In this document: piece after piece, positions 40,910 to 48,548 of the stretch
Layout: every line of letters begins with the position of its first letter
Position numbering within the stretch: the first letter of the stretch is position 1
Source: Lachnospiraceae bacterium
Lineage (GTDB): Bacteria > Bacillota > Clostridia > Lachnospirales > Lachnospiraceae
DNA length: 48,548 nt
NCBI GenBank assembly: GCA_017620375.1
Contig: JAFZQN010000032.1
Span: forward strand, 1-48,548
Direction: 5' to 3'
Translations under genes and position numbers: made by a program
Notes under the pieces: generated by a model
The model's database searches: none
What the model was told of the DNA's origin: nothing
What the model saw: the letters and a program-made list of their open reading frames with translations, nothing else

Positions 40910-40928
40910 AGTGACCAAAGGACTGTAA

Positions 40929-41726
40929 ATGAAAGATTTAAAAGAACTTCGTAAAGAGATCGATGCCGTTGATGCCGGACTCATAGAGCTTTTAAAGCAG
41001 AGATTCGATATCACGGAACAGATCGGTGAATATAAAGCTAAAAACAATCAGGAACTGTTTTGCCCCGAGCGTGAGGAAGAGAAAAAACAGGCATTAAGGG
41101 AGACACTTTCCGGTCATAAAAACGCAAAGTATCTAGAGAGCATCTTATGTGCACTTATGGACTGTTCCAAGTATCAGCAGAGCAATAACACATATGGAAC
41201 GAAGGATATATTTCTTATCGGTATGCCGGGGTGCGGAAAGAGTACCATAGGCAGAATGCTGGCTGAAAGAATACAGCGTGACTTTATAGATATGGATGTC
41301 CTGTTCAGGGAAACATATCGTATATCACCTTCAACCTGTATCAAAAACAAAGGTGAGGATGAATTTAGAGCCAACGAAAGTGAGCTTTTAAAGAATATCA
41401 CCAAGTGGGAAGACAGTGCCACAAAGGATAATGTCAAGTCATTCGGCGGGGGAGTACGCAAACGTGTTATATCCTGCGGCGGCGGGATCGTGGTTAAAGA
41501 AGAGAACAAAGAGTTTTTAAAGAAAGACTCTGTAGTGATATATATCAAAAGAGACCTTGAAAAACTGACCAGTAAGGGCAGGCCGTTATCAGAGCAGAAC
41601 GGAGTGGAAAAACTCTTTAAAGAAAGAGCTGCAAAATACGAGGGCTGGAGCGACTGCACAGTCGATAACAACGGTACGGTGGAAGAATGCCTTGATAATA
41701 TATTAAAGTTTATAAAGATCTGTTGA
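40929..41726 (+). CDS. Chorismate mutase-shikimate kinase fusion
   Basis: A 265-residue two-domain enzyme of aromatic amino acid synthesis. Residues about 1-85 are an AroQ-type chorismate mutase: LRKEIDAVDAGLIELLKQRF, IGEYKAKN, and CPEREEE. Residues about 92-265 are a shikimate kinase with Walker A GMPGCGKST (98-106), DMD at 121-123, the GGG at 184-186, and the lid GRPL at 217-220. Between the kinase helix and GGG lies an unusual stretch (about 157-180) containing a second FGGG, which looks like a partial duplication. AAAGGA precedes the ATG. It starts 20 bases after ruvB. A hairpin overlaps its stop. Confidence 0.88.
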   Translation: MKDLKELRKEIDAVDAGLIELLKQRFDITEQIGEYKAKNNQELFCPEREEEKKQALRETLSGHKNAKYLESILCALMDCSKYQQSNNTYGTKDIFLIGMPGCGKSTIGRMLAERIQRDFIDMDVLFRETYRISPSTCIKNKGEDEFRANESELLKNITKWEDSATKDNVKSFGGGVRKRVISCGGGIVVKEENKEFLKKDSVVIYIKRDLEKLTSKGRPLSEQNGVEKLFKERAAKYEGWSDCTVDNNGTVEECLDNILKFIKIC

Positions 41727-41742
41727 TGTTTAACAGGTCTTT
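41714..41742 (+). promoter_or_regulatory. Hairpin across the fusion-gene stop, before trkA
   Basis: AAAGATCTGTT (41714-41724) and AACAGGTCTTT (41732-41742) pair with one G-T and a 7-base loop. It covers the stop codon and ends 3 bases before the trkA ribosome-binding site, without a T-tract. It could be an attenuator or message-processing hairpin. Confidence 0.3.
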
Positions 41743-41754
41743 AACGGAGGTTTT

Positions 41755-43110
41755 ATGAAGATCATAGTTGTAGGATGCGGTAAAGTGGGCGTAGCCATAG
41801 TTGAACAGCTTGCCGCTGAAGGACATACTATCACGGTGGTGGACACCAATAAAGAAAGACTTAACACCAGACTTAACGGTCTGGATGTTATGACATACTG
41901 TGGTGACGGATGCAGTGCTGCCACGCTTGACGGTGCGGGCATAGAACAGACCGATCTGTTTATCGCCACCATGGATTCGGATGAGACTAACCTGCTCAGC
42001 TGCGTTATAGCGAAAAAGAAGGGTAATTGCAAGACCATAGCCAGAGTACGTAATCCCATCTACAATATGGAGACCGAGTTCTTAAGACGAGAGCTTGATA
42101 TAGACATGGTAGTTAATCCCGAACTCATGACGGCTTATGAATTTTCAAGAATATTCAAGTTCCCTTACGCATCCCAGATCGATACATTCCTGGGTGATAA
42201 AGTGGAAATGGTACACTTTAAGATAAAGGCCGATTCTAACCTTAAAGGGACCAAGCTAATGGATATGAGATCCAAGCACAACTGCAATGTCCTTATAAGT
42301 ATGGTTGAAAGAGGAGATGAAGTTATCATCCCCGACGGACATTTTGTACTTGAAGAAGGCGACATGGTCGGAGCAGTAGGTACCATGCGTGAGATATACG
42401 CTTTCTTTAAAAAGTTCGGATTTGCTACAAAAAAAGCTTCAAACGTTATCATAGTAGGCGGTGGCAAGACAGGCTTTTATCTTGCAAGGAACCTTATAGC
42501 ATCGGGTGTAAGCATTAAGATCATAGAGATTAGTAAGGCAAGATGTGATTTCCTTGCAGAAAATCTTCCCGAAGCGGATATCATATGTGCTGACGGTACC
42601 GCAAAAGAGATCCTGCTCGAAGAGGGTATAGAGAATGCTGCAGGACTTGCGGCACTTACCAGTATAGATGAAGAAAACATACTGCTGTCACTTAACGCTA
42701 TGTCACTTACCGATGTTAAAACAGCTACAAAGGTAAGCCGTACCAATTTCGAGGAAGTGATCAACCGTATGAATCTTGATACCATCATCTTCCCGAATAA
42801 GATACTGTCAGACAGGATACTTCAGTTTGTACGCTCACTGCAGTATACTATGGGCAGCAATATTGAGTATTTCAGACGCCTTGGCGGAGGAAAGGCTGAG
42901 GCACTTTCCTTCAGGATCACAGAAGAATCAGGAGTAACAGGCATACCTCTTGCACAGTTAAAGATGAAAAAGGGTGTGCTCATCTGTATCATTTCAAGAA
43001 AAGGAAAGAATATCATCCCTTCAGGTTCCGACAGCCTTGAGGTCGGAGACAGGGTAGTGATAGTTCATACAAAAGTAGATATCAAGAATATTGAGGATAT
43101 AATGGAGTAG
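41755..43110 (+). CDS. trkA: Trk potassium uptake regulatory protein TrkA
   Basis: TrkA gates the potassium channel TrkH in response to NAD(H) or nucleotides. The 451-residue protein has two RCK halves. The first has GCGKVGVAIVEQLAAEGH and DGCSAATLDGAGI; the second has VGGGKTGFYLARNLIASG and ADGTAKEILLEEGI. Each half ends in a TrkA-C domain (LKGTKLMDMRSKHNC, and later TGIPLAQLKMKKGVLIC). GGAGG lies 5 bases before the ATG. trkH starts 12 bases after the stop, forming the usual pair. Cytoplasmic, membrane-associated. Confidence 0.94.
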   Translation: MKIIVVGCGKVGVAIVEQLAAEGHTITVVDTNKERLNTRLNGLDVMTYCGDGCSAATLDGAGIEQTDLFIATMDSDETNLLSCVIAKKKGNCKTIARVRNPIYNMETEFLRRELDIDMVVNPELMTAYEFSRIFKFPYASQIDTFLGDKVEMVHFKIKADSNLKGTKLMDMRSKHNCNVLISMVERGDEVIIPDGHFVLEEGDMVGAVGTMREIYAFFKKFGFATKKASNVIIVGGGKTGFYLARNLIASGVSIKIIEISKARCDFLAENLPEADIICADGTAKEILLEEGIENAAGLAALTSIDEENILLSLNAMSLTDVKTATKVSRTNFEEVINRMNLDTIIFPNKILSDRILQFVRSLQYTMGSNIEYFRRLGGGKAEALSFRITEESGVTGIPLAQLKMKKGVLICIISRKGKNIIPSGSDSLEVGDRVVIVHTKVDIKNIEDIME

Positions 43111-43122
43111 GAGTTCTGAATC

Positions 43123-44565
43123 ATGAATTACGGAGTTGTATTTTATATCCTCGGATGGATATTAAAATCAGAAGCCATATTCCTGATGTTCCCGTTTGTG
43201 GTAGGACTCATATATGGCGAAAAACAAGGCTTCAGTTTTCTTATAACCGCGGGGATCTGCCTTGTATGCGGAGTATTGCTCAATTTAAAGAAACCTAAAA
43301 AAGGCGGACTTTTCCTTAAGGAAGGTTTCTTCGTAGTGGCTCTGGGCTGGATCATCATGAGTATGTTCGGCGCACTGCCCTTTGTTATATCGGGTGAGAT
43401 ACCGAGATATATCGATGCTGTATTTGAGACTGCATCGGGCTTTTCAACCACAGGTGCCACGATACTTACGGATGTTGAAGCTATGTGCCGTTCCTGCCTT
43501 TTCTGGAGGAGCTTTACCCATTTACTCGGCGGTATGGGAGTATTTGTATTCCTTTCGGCATTACTTCCCATGCTGGGCGGAAATACCATCAACCTTATGA
43601 AGGCGGAGAGTACAGGTCCTTCTGTAGATAAGCTGGTACCCAGGATCAAGGACACAGTTAAGATCCTTTATTCGGTATATCTGGCTATGGGCACATTGGA
43701 GTGCATCATCCTTCTCATATGCGGTATGGATCTGTTTGAAAGCTTATGTACCACATTCGGTACCATCGGTACAGGCGGATTCGGTATAAGAAACGACAGT
43801 ATCACATCGCTGTCACCGACCATACAGTGGGTTATCACCGCATTCATGATACTGAGCGGTGTAAACTACAGCATGTATTTCCTGATATTAAGGAAAAAGT
43901 TCAAACAGGCTCTTTCAATGGAAGAGATAAGGCTTTACTTTTTCATGATAGTAGTAGCTGTTATAGCTATATCCATCAACATAAGCAACCTGTATCCCAC
44001 TTTATCGGAGACAGTCAGAACAGCATCCTTCCAGGTGGGTACACTTATCACATCCACGGGATTTGCTACTACGGATTTTGATATGTGGCCTTCGTTCTCA
44101 AAGATGATCCTGATCCTGTGTATGTTCATGGGAGCTTGTGCCGGCAGTACAGGCGGCGGACTTAAGATGAGCAGGATCATAATACTTTGGAAGAGTATAA
44201 AGAATCAGATACATAACCTTATCCATCCCCGTTCCGTTACCAAGGTTAGGATGGACGGCAGTGTTATAGATGAGGCAACAGTACATTCTACCGGTGTTTA
44301 CCTGGCTGTATTTTTCCTGGTATTTGCCGCTTCAACTTTAGTCCTTTCGGCGGACGGACACGATTTTACCACCAATTTTACGGCGGTGCTTGCTACGTTA
44401 AACAATATGGGCCCCGGATTTAACAAGGTAGGTCCCACATGTAATTTTGCGTTCTTCTCCGACGTAAGTAAATTCACTCTGATATTCGATATGCTTGCCG
44501 GTCGTTTGGAATTATTACCGTTACTTTTGGTAGTCACTCCGAGAAGCTGGAGAAAGAGTCTGTAA
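43123..44565 (+). CDS. trkH: Trk potassium uptake channel protein TrkH
   Basis: The 480-residue membrane subunit of the Trk system. Four pore-loop selectivity segments are visible: SGFSTTGATI, GTIGTGGFGI, TSTGFATTDF and TLNNMGPGFN. These are arranged between about ten membrane helices, the usual TrkH/TrkG plan. AGGAG lies 10 bases before the ATG. The N-terminus has WILKSEAIFLMFPFVVGLIYG, and an SWRKSL end closes the protein. It follows trkA closely and is likely translated from the same transcript. Confidence 0.94.
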   Translation: MNYGVVFYILGWILKSEAIFLMFPFVVGLIYGEKQGFSFLITAGICLVCGVLLNLKKPKKGGLFLKEGFFVVALGWIIMSMFGALPFVISGEIPRYIDAVFETASGFSTTGATILTDVEAMCRSCLFWRSFTHLLGGMGVFVFLSALLPMLGGNTINLMKAESTGPSVDKLVPRIKDTVKILYSVYLAMGTLECIILLICGMDLFESLCTTFGTIGTGGFGIRNDSITSLSPTIQWVITAFMILSGVNYSMYFLILRKKFKQALSMEEIRLYFFMIVVAVIAISINISNLYPTLSETVRTASFQVGTLITSTGFATTDFDMWPSFSKMILILCMFMGACAGSTGGGLKMSRIIILWKSIKNQIHNLIHPRSVTKVRMDGSVIDEATVHSTGVYLAVFFLVFAASTLVLSADGHDFTTNFTAVLATLNNMGPGFNKVGPTCNFAFFSDVSKFTLIFDMLAGRLELLPLLLVVTPRSWRKSL

Positions 44566-44625
44566 TATTGTTTATTATAAAATACTAATGAGAAAGGGAT
44601 TTCGCTTTTGCGGAATGGTGAGATC

Positions 44626-45327
44626 ATGTTAGAAGCATTAAAAAAAGAAGTATGTGAAGCTAATCTGCTTCTTCCTAAGAACAATCTTATTACCCTTACA
44701 TGGGGAAATGTATCAGGTATCGACAGAGAGTCGGGCCTTGTAGTTATCAAGCCTTCAGGAGTATCATATGATACAATGAAGCCGGAGGATATGGTAGTAC
44801 TAGATCTTGACGGAAATAAGGTAGAAGGAGACTTAAGACCTTCATCGGATACACCCACACACCTTGCTTTATACAGAGAGTATAAGGACTTAGGCGGTAT
44901 AGTACATACACATTCAAGATGGGCTACAGTTATGGCTCAGCAGGGCATGGATATCCCGGCACTCGGCACCACTCATGCAGATTATTTCTACGGAGCAGTT
45001 CCCTGTGCAAGATGTCTTTCTCAGGAAGAAATAGATGAGGACTATGAAGGCAATACCGGTAAGCTTATCATCGAGACCTTCAAGGCACGCGGTATCAAGC
45101 CTATGGATGTACCTGCGGTTCTCCTCAAGTCACACGGTCCTTTTACATGGGGAAAGAATCCTGCAAAGGCTGTAGAAAACGCTATAGTACTTGAAGAAGT
45201 AGCTTTTATGGCATGGCATAACCTTTCATTATCAGGATGTACCATAAGTCCCGTACCTCAGAGCCTGCTTGATAAGCATTATTTCAGAAAGCACGGTGCA
45301 AACGCATATTACGGACAGAGCAAATGA
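44626..45327 (+). CDS. araD: L-ribulose-5-phosphate 4-epimerase
   Basis: AraD converts L-ribulose 5-phosphate to D-xylulose 5-phosphate, the last step of arabinose entry into the pentose phosphate path. The 233-residue class II aldolase-type protein has TWGNVSGIDRESGLVVIKPS, GGIVHTHSRWATVMAQ (the zinc His pair), GTTHADYFYG and LLKSHGPFTWG. The ATG at 44626 is chosen since AraD proteins start MLEALKKEV; a longer start at 44608 adds six unmatched residues. The ribosome-binding site is weak (GGTGAG, close to the start). No other arabinose gene is near, but it fits a plant-polysaccharide user. Confidence 0.93.
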   Translation: MLEALKKEVCEANLLLPKNNLITLTWGNVSGIDRESGLVVIKPSGVSYDTMKPEDMVVLDLDGNKVEGDLRPSSDTPTHLALYREYKDLGGIVHTHSRWATVMAQQGMDIPALGTTHADYFYGAVPCARCLSQEEIDEDYEGNTGKLIIETFKARGIKPMDVPAVLLKSHGPFTWGKNPAKAVENAIVLEEVAFMAWHNLSLSGCTISPVPQSLLDKHYFRKHGANAYYGQSK

Positions 45328-45339
45328 TCTTAAACTTAA

Positions 45340-45376
45340 GGACGATACATGGAATTTTCCGGTATCGTCCATTTTG
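45340..45376 (+). terminator. Terminator after araD
   Basis: GGACGATAC (45340-45348) pairs with GTATCGTCC (45362-45370), followed by ATTTTG. Loop of 13 bases. Moderately strong. Confidence 0.7.
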
Positions 45377-45392
45377 AAAATGGGAGTTATTA

Positions 45393-45611
45393 ATGTCAGA
45401 TAGTAATAATAAGACTGCAAAGAAAAAACAACAAGGTACGAACTGCGAAGAATGCATGTACTACGAATATGACTATGATTATGAGGAGTATTATTGTACG
45501 CAGAGCTGTCTCGATGAAGATGATATAGCAAGAATGGCGCAGGACAGTCATTATCATTGCCCGTATTACAGGGAAGGTAATGAGTATACTATAGTCAGAA
45601 AGCAGATTTAA
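45393..45611 (+). CDS. Small Cys- and Tyr-rich protein, DUF6472-like
   Basis: A 72-residue protein with a Lys-rich N-terminus and four cysteines (in NCEECMYY, YYCTQSCLDEDD and HCPYY), a run of Tyr and Asp, and the end EYTIVRKQI. From memory this agrees with a small domain family named DUF6472, common in Lachnospiraceae, but I could not check this. The four cysteines may bind a metal. GGGAG lies 9 bases before the ATG. It ends 19 bases before the RNA methyltransferase gene and may be co-transcribed with it. Confidence 0.7.
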   Translation: MSDSNNKTAKKKQQGTNCEECMYYEYDYDYEEYYCTQSCLDEDDIARMAQDSHYHCPYYREGNEYTIVRKQI

Positions 45612-45630
45612 ATACATTTGGGGCTATGAT

Positions 45631-46836
45631 ATGAAAGAAACAGAGATAAAGAAAAAACCGATGGTTAAAAAAACTACATTAGACAACTGCCCATACTTTA
45701 AAAAATGCGGTGGATGCAGATATATCAATAAAACATATACCGAACAGCTCGATGTAAAGCAGCAGAATGTCTCAAAGTATCTGAAGGATATAGCTGAATC
45801 GCAGGGTATAAAGATCGAGAAGATAGTTGGAAGCGAACAGCCTTATTATTACAGAAATAAGGTTCATTCTGTATTTGCTCTCGATGGCAAAGGTAAACCC
45901 GTACGCGGTATATACAGTGAAAACAGCCACAGGGTAGTAGCTGTTAAAGAATGTCTGCTTGAAAACAGAAAAGCCGACGAGATCATAGAAGAGGTATACA
46001 GCCTGCTCCCGTCATTTAAATACAAGGTATTTGATGAGGACAGAGGTACCGGGTGGCTTAGGCACGTATTGGTAAGAGTCGGATATCTTGAGGTGATGCT
46101 GGTACTTGTTACAGCTTCAGTACCTTTCCCCGGAAAAAACAACTTTATAAAAGCTATACGTACCAAGTTCCCTGAGATAACCACTATAGTTCAGAACATA
46201 AACGACAAGCGTACCAGTATGGTGCTCGGAGATAGAAACATCACCTGTTACGGTCCCGGATTTATAGAAGATGAGTTGATGGGATATAAGTTTAGGATAT
46301 CACCTGATTCGTTTTATCAGGTAAACCCTTATCAGACTGAAAAGCTGTATAAAAAGGCAATGGAATATGCAGGTGTGTCTTTAAGCAACAAAACGGTGAT
46401 AGATACATATTGCGGTACCGGAACCATAGGAATGTGTATGGCAGGACAGGCTAAAAATGTCATCGGTATAGAGCTTAATCCTTCGGCAGTAAAAGATGCA
46501 ATTTCAAATGCAAAGAAAAACGGGATAAGCAATATAGAGTTTGTAAAGGCAGACGCAACAGCATGGATACAGGAATATAAAGATAAGATCAGTCTGAATG
46601 CAAAGGAGTATATCCTTGTTATGGATCCTCCCAGAAGCGGTTCGACGGATGCTTTTATATCAGCAGTAGCTCAATCAGGCATAGAAAACGTGATATATGT
46701 ATCCTGTAATCCGGAAACTCTGGCAAGGGACCTGAAAATGTTTATAAAGAAGAAATATAAGGTTAAGAAGATCACTCCGTTTGACATGTTCCCCTGGACG
46801 GAGCATGTGGAGACGGTCACATTACTGACAAAATAA
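45631..46836 (+). CDS. rlmD: 23S rRNA (uracil-5-)-methyltransferase, RlmD family
   Basis: A 401-residue SAM-dependent RNA methyltransferase of the RlmD/TrmA class. The N-terminal Cys cluster NCPYFKKCGGCRY (C20, C26, C29) is typical for the [4Fe-4S] members. The catalytic domain has the SAM motif VIDTYCGTGTIGMCMA, then VMDPPRSGSTDAF and the catalytic Cys in YVSCNPETLARDL. It lacks the usual N-terminal TRAM domain, its start being short. Which uridine is changed (747, 1939, or 54 in tRNA) cannot be told here. GGGGCT is the only visible site near its ATG. Confidence 0.9.
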   Translation: MKETEIKKKPMVKKTTLDNCPYFKKCGGCRYINKTYTEQLDVKQQNVSKYLKDIAESQGIKIEKIVGSEQPYYYRNKVHSVFALDGKGKPVRGIYSENSHRVVAVKECLLENRKADEIIEEVYSLLPSFKYKVFDEDRGTGWLRHVLVRVGYLEVMLVLVTASVPFPGKNNFIKAIRTKFPEITTIVQNINDKRTSMVLGDRNITCYGPGFIEDELMGYKFRISPDSFYQVNPYQTEKLYKKAMEYAGVSLSNKTVIDTYCGTGTIGMCMAGQAKNVIGIELNPSAVKDAISNAKKNGISNIEFVKADATAWIQEYKDKISLNAKEYILVMDPPRSGSTDAFISAVAQSGIENVIYVSCNPETLARDLKMFIKKKYKVKKITPFDMFPWTEHVETVTLLTK

Positions 46837-46842
46837 TAAAAC

Positions 46843-46895
46843 AAACGGCCGGAAGCGTGTCCCCCCTGACAAGCACCTCCGGCCGTTTTATTTTA
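46843..46895. terminator. Bidirectional terminator between rlmD and the minus-strand cyclase
   Basis: AAACGGCCGGA (46843-46853) and TCCGGCCGTTT (46878-46888) form a perfect 11-bp stem with T-rich ends on both strands (TTTATTTT on the plus strand). It serves both convergent genes. Confidence 0.85.
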
Positions 46896-46916
46896 TAATT
46901 AATTAACTTACTTACG

Positions 46917-48224
46917 TTACTGGGGAAGAGACTTTACACAGTTCCTTCCTGCGGACTTAGCTTCGTAAAGAGCTTTATCCATTCTGACAAATACGGTATT
47001 AGCTTCATCGGTATCAAGGATCTCTGTAACACCGATACTGCAGGTGATGTGGTCAATAGCTTTGAAGGTTTCGGAAGCAACCTTTACTCTTAAGTGCTCA
47101 GCAAGTTCCTTTATCTCAAACAGATCTGTATCGTAGCATACCACTACGAATTCCTCGCCACCCCAACGGCCAACTACACCGTCGATACCTGAGAAGAAGT
47201 CGGTGATGATCTGTGAGAAACGCTTTAATGTCATATCACCTACGGAGTGTCCGTGGTTATCGTTAACAAGCTTGAAATGATCGATGTCGAGCATCATGGT
47301 GGAAATGGTAGTGCCGTTTTTCTTCTTTGCATCTACGGCATTCATAAGCTCTGTCTCGATACGTCCATGGTTGAATATGTTTGTAAGAGGATCCATGGAA
47401 GCCATCTCTTCATATTTCTTAAGAGTGGACATAAGCTCTACGGTATTCTCGTGTATATCCTGTACCATGAACACGAAACGGAAGTCGTCATCGTTGTTGG
47501 TTTCTGCACGGCTGAAGATAAGCTTTACCCAGATATATTTTCCTTCGAGATTCATCATGAGACAGTCAAAAGATGATGTATGTCCGGGGATAAAGTTTTC
47601 CTTAAGATACTTGGGATCGGTACGCTCTAAGAACATGGACTGATCTTCGGGCCAGATCATATTAACGATCATCATACGCCAGTCGGAGTACTTAAGCTGT
47701 GTATTAACAGTTTCATCGGAAATTTCCGAAATATTGATGCTGCTGGTAGTATCCTTAACAAGATCCATATACATGGAGAACAGATAAGCGTTCTGCATGG
47801 TGTTAACCTTGGAATTGGTCTGGAACTCATCTATGGATTCACTGGTGTCAAGTACATCAAGCACAAACAGATAGGAGCCGGTCTCATCAAGAGGATAGAT
47901 ATTCATCTGGACGGGACGCTGCTGGTCATCAAACATGACCTTAAGACGCTTGCTGTATTTTCCTTCTACTTTACCGAGAGCGGGGATGAATACCTGATAG
48001 TCTTCAGTAATCTGTTCGCCGGTATCATTTAAGTGGAACCAGAGTTTATTCATAAGCTCCTGGTAAGTTCCTTTTTCTTCGATGAATGATTCGAAATAAC
48101 CGCGCTTAAGTACTGCATGATAACAGTCTTCATCAATATTGACTGCGATGATGGCATCAACGTTGTTCTTAAAGATATCAATTGCATTTTCTAAAGTAAA
48201 AGCTTGGATTTTCTCGATATTCAT
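46917..48224 (-). CDS. Diguanylate cyclase with PAS-like sensor regions
   Basis: A 435-residue cyclic-di-GMP synthase. The N-terminal about 260 residues are PAS-like, with IIWPEDQSMFLE-type and FDCLMMNLEGKYIWVKLIFSR sequence near 190-245. A helical linker (VELMSTLKKYEEMASMDPL) leads to a GGDEF domain with MDPLTNIFNHGRIETEL, MLDIDHFKLVNDNHGH and the active motif GRWGGEEFVVV. No RxxD inhibitory site precedes GGEEF. There is no membrane segment. Minus strand; AAGGAGAAC precedes the ATG at 48224. It is a single gene, and its 3' end shares a terminator with rlmD. Confidence 0.93.
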   Translation of the reverse strand: MNIEKIQAFTLENAIDIFKNNVDAIIAVNIDEDCYHAVLKRGYFESFIEEKGTYQELMNKLWFHLNDTGEQITEDYQVFIPALGKVEGKYSKRLKVMFDDQQRPVQMNIYPLDETGSYLFVLDVLDTSESIDEFQTNSKVNTMQNAYLFSMYMDLVKDTTSSINISEISDETVNTQLKYSDWRMMIVNMIWPEDQSMFLERTDPKYLKENFIPGHTSSFDCLMMNLEGKYIWVKLIFSRAETNNDDDFRFVFMVQDIHENTVELMSTLKKYEEMASMDPLTNIFNHGRIETELMNAVDAKKKNGTTISTMMLDIDHFKLVNDNHGHSVGDMTLKRFSQIITDFFSGIDGVVGRWGGEEFVVVCYDTDLFEIKELAEHLRVKVASETFKAIDHITCSIGVTEILDTDEANTVFVRMDKALYEAKSAGRNCVKSLPQ

Positions 48225-48330
48225 AGTGTTCTCCTTATAATAATCTAAGATGCATTTGATATTTCGACATCAACCATAAAATAGTTAACACTAATATAAC
48301 ACATTTTTTCCGATAATGCAAAATAATCTG

Positions 48331-48382
48331 TTGACAAATAACAAAAAAAGATATATAACTGTACTAACATAGATAGTACAGT
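48331..48382 (+). promoter_or_regulatory. Promoter and operator of the GntR-type gene
   Basis: TTGACA (48331-48336), a 17-bp spacer and TATAAC (48354-48359). An 8-bp perfect inverted repeat, ACTGTACT (48358-48365) and AGTACAGT (48375-48382), begins at the last -10 bases and covers the start of transcription. Its core, TGTACTA...TAGTACA, is of the kind bound by YtrA-type GntR regulators, so autorepression is likely. Confidence 0.75.
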
Positions 48383-48409
48383 ACAAACACAAGAAAGGAG
48401 GAATGCCGA

Positions 48410-48548
48410 TTGATCAGTATTAATTACAGGGATTCGAGACCTGTATATGAACAGATAGTGGACGGATTTAAAAAGCTGATCATGACAGGACTTATCAAAA
48501 AAGATGAGAAAATGCCATCGGTTAGAGAACTTGCATCTCAATATGCCA
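48410..48548 (+). CDS. GntR-family (YtrA-type) regulator, 5' part
   Basis: The first 46 codons of a gene that runs off the right edge. It starts with TTG (48410), 8 bases after AAAGGAGG (48394-48401). The ATG at 48403 gives only six codons in another frame. The sequence SINYRDSRPVYEQIVDGFKKL and MPSVRELASQYA is the start of a GntR winged helix. The short N-terminus suits the YtrA type. Genes controlled by it, usually an ABC transporter, lie outside the window. Confidence 0.85.
   Translation, partial: MISINYRDSRPVYEQIVDGFKKLIMTGLIKKDEKMPSVRELASQYA

Noticed and set aside
44298-44858. Minus-strand open frame of 186 codons across the trkH-araD junction
   Set aside because: It overlaps two clear genes on the other strand and has no family features.
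46854-46877. Fifth copy of the dispersed element in the rlmD terminator loop
   Set aside because: The loop has TGTCCCCCCTGACA, which partly recalls the element, but the AGAACCGTCCC core is absent. It is explained as the loop of a strong terminator.

Overview
The window looks like chromosome of a low-to-mid GC Firmicute, most probably a Lachnospiraceae member of the Butyrivibrio/Pseudobutyrivibrio type from rumen or gut. This is inferred, not proven. The reasons are strong AGGAGG ribosome-binding sites, sigma-A promoters with 17-bp spacers, LplB/YtcP-type sugar transporters driven by an AraC regulator, GH3 and SGNH enzymes of xylan type, a four-subunit 2-oxoacid:ferredoxin oxidoreductase, and many cyclic-di-GMP proteins. 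No tRNA, rRNA, CRISPR array, insertion sequence or phage gene was seen.

Layout. 1-5402: the end of ligA, a U32-like TIM-barrel protein, the TldD/TldE protease pair and ilvE. 5481-6106 (minus strand): a HigBA toxin-antitoxin pair behind a consensus promoter. 6308-7931: a secreted fibronectin-III protein broken by a frameshift. 8041-18794: a carbohydrate locus with a divergent AraC regulator, two sugar permeases, a binding lipoprotein, an SGNH esterase, a small P-loop kinase, a metallo-beta-lactamase-fold protein and a GH3 beta-xylosidase-like enzyme. The GH3 gene has an in-frame amber codon that cuts off its last domain.

18840-25803: a tight gene string with a sugar-sensor diguanylate cyclase, a stand-alone reverse transcriptase, a D-2-hydroxyacid dehydrogenase, a zinc-ribbon membrane protein and an EAL phosphodiesterase. 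A reverse transcriptase coupled to a cyclic-di-GMP synthase and followed by a cyclic-di-GMP hydrolase is the best candidate here for an undescribed system. 25893-31338: an unknown protein, a DHH phosphoesterase, a ParA-like ATPase and the ferredoxin oxidoreductase operon. 31396-33906: an AgrA/AgrC-like LytTR two-component system and a 59-residue membrane protein. The promoter of that small gene carries two direct repeats with a 21-bp period, the expected geometry of a LytTR operator. 33928-36701: a YprB-like exonuclease and a membrane TIR-Sel1 protein.

36820-46836: mostly housekeeping genes: ybaK, cardiolipin synthase, ruvAB, a chorismate mutase-shikimate kinase fusion, trkA/trkH, araD and rlmD. 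46917-48548: a second diguanylate cyclase (minus strand) and the start of a GntR/YtrA-type regulator with a clear operator.

A second theme is a dispersed element of about 27-30 bp, seen four times. It has a fixed core, AGAACCGTCCC or a close variant, between inverted-repeat arms. The arm sequence differs between copies while its self-complementarity is kept.
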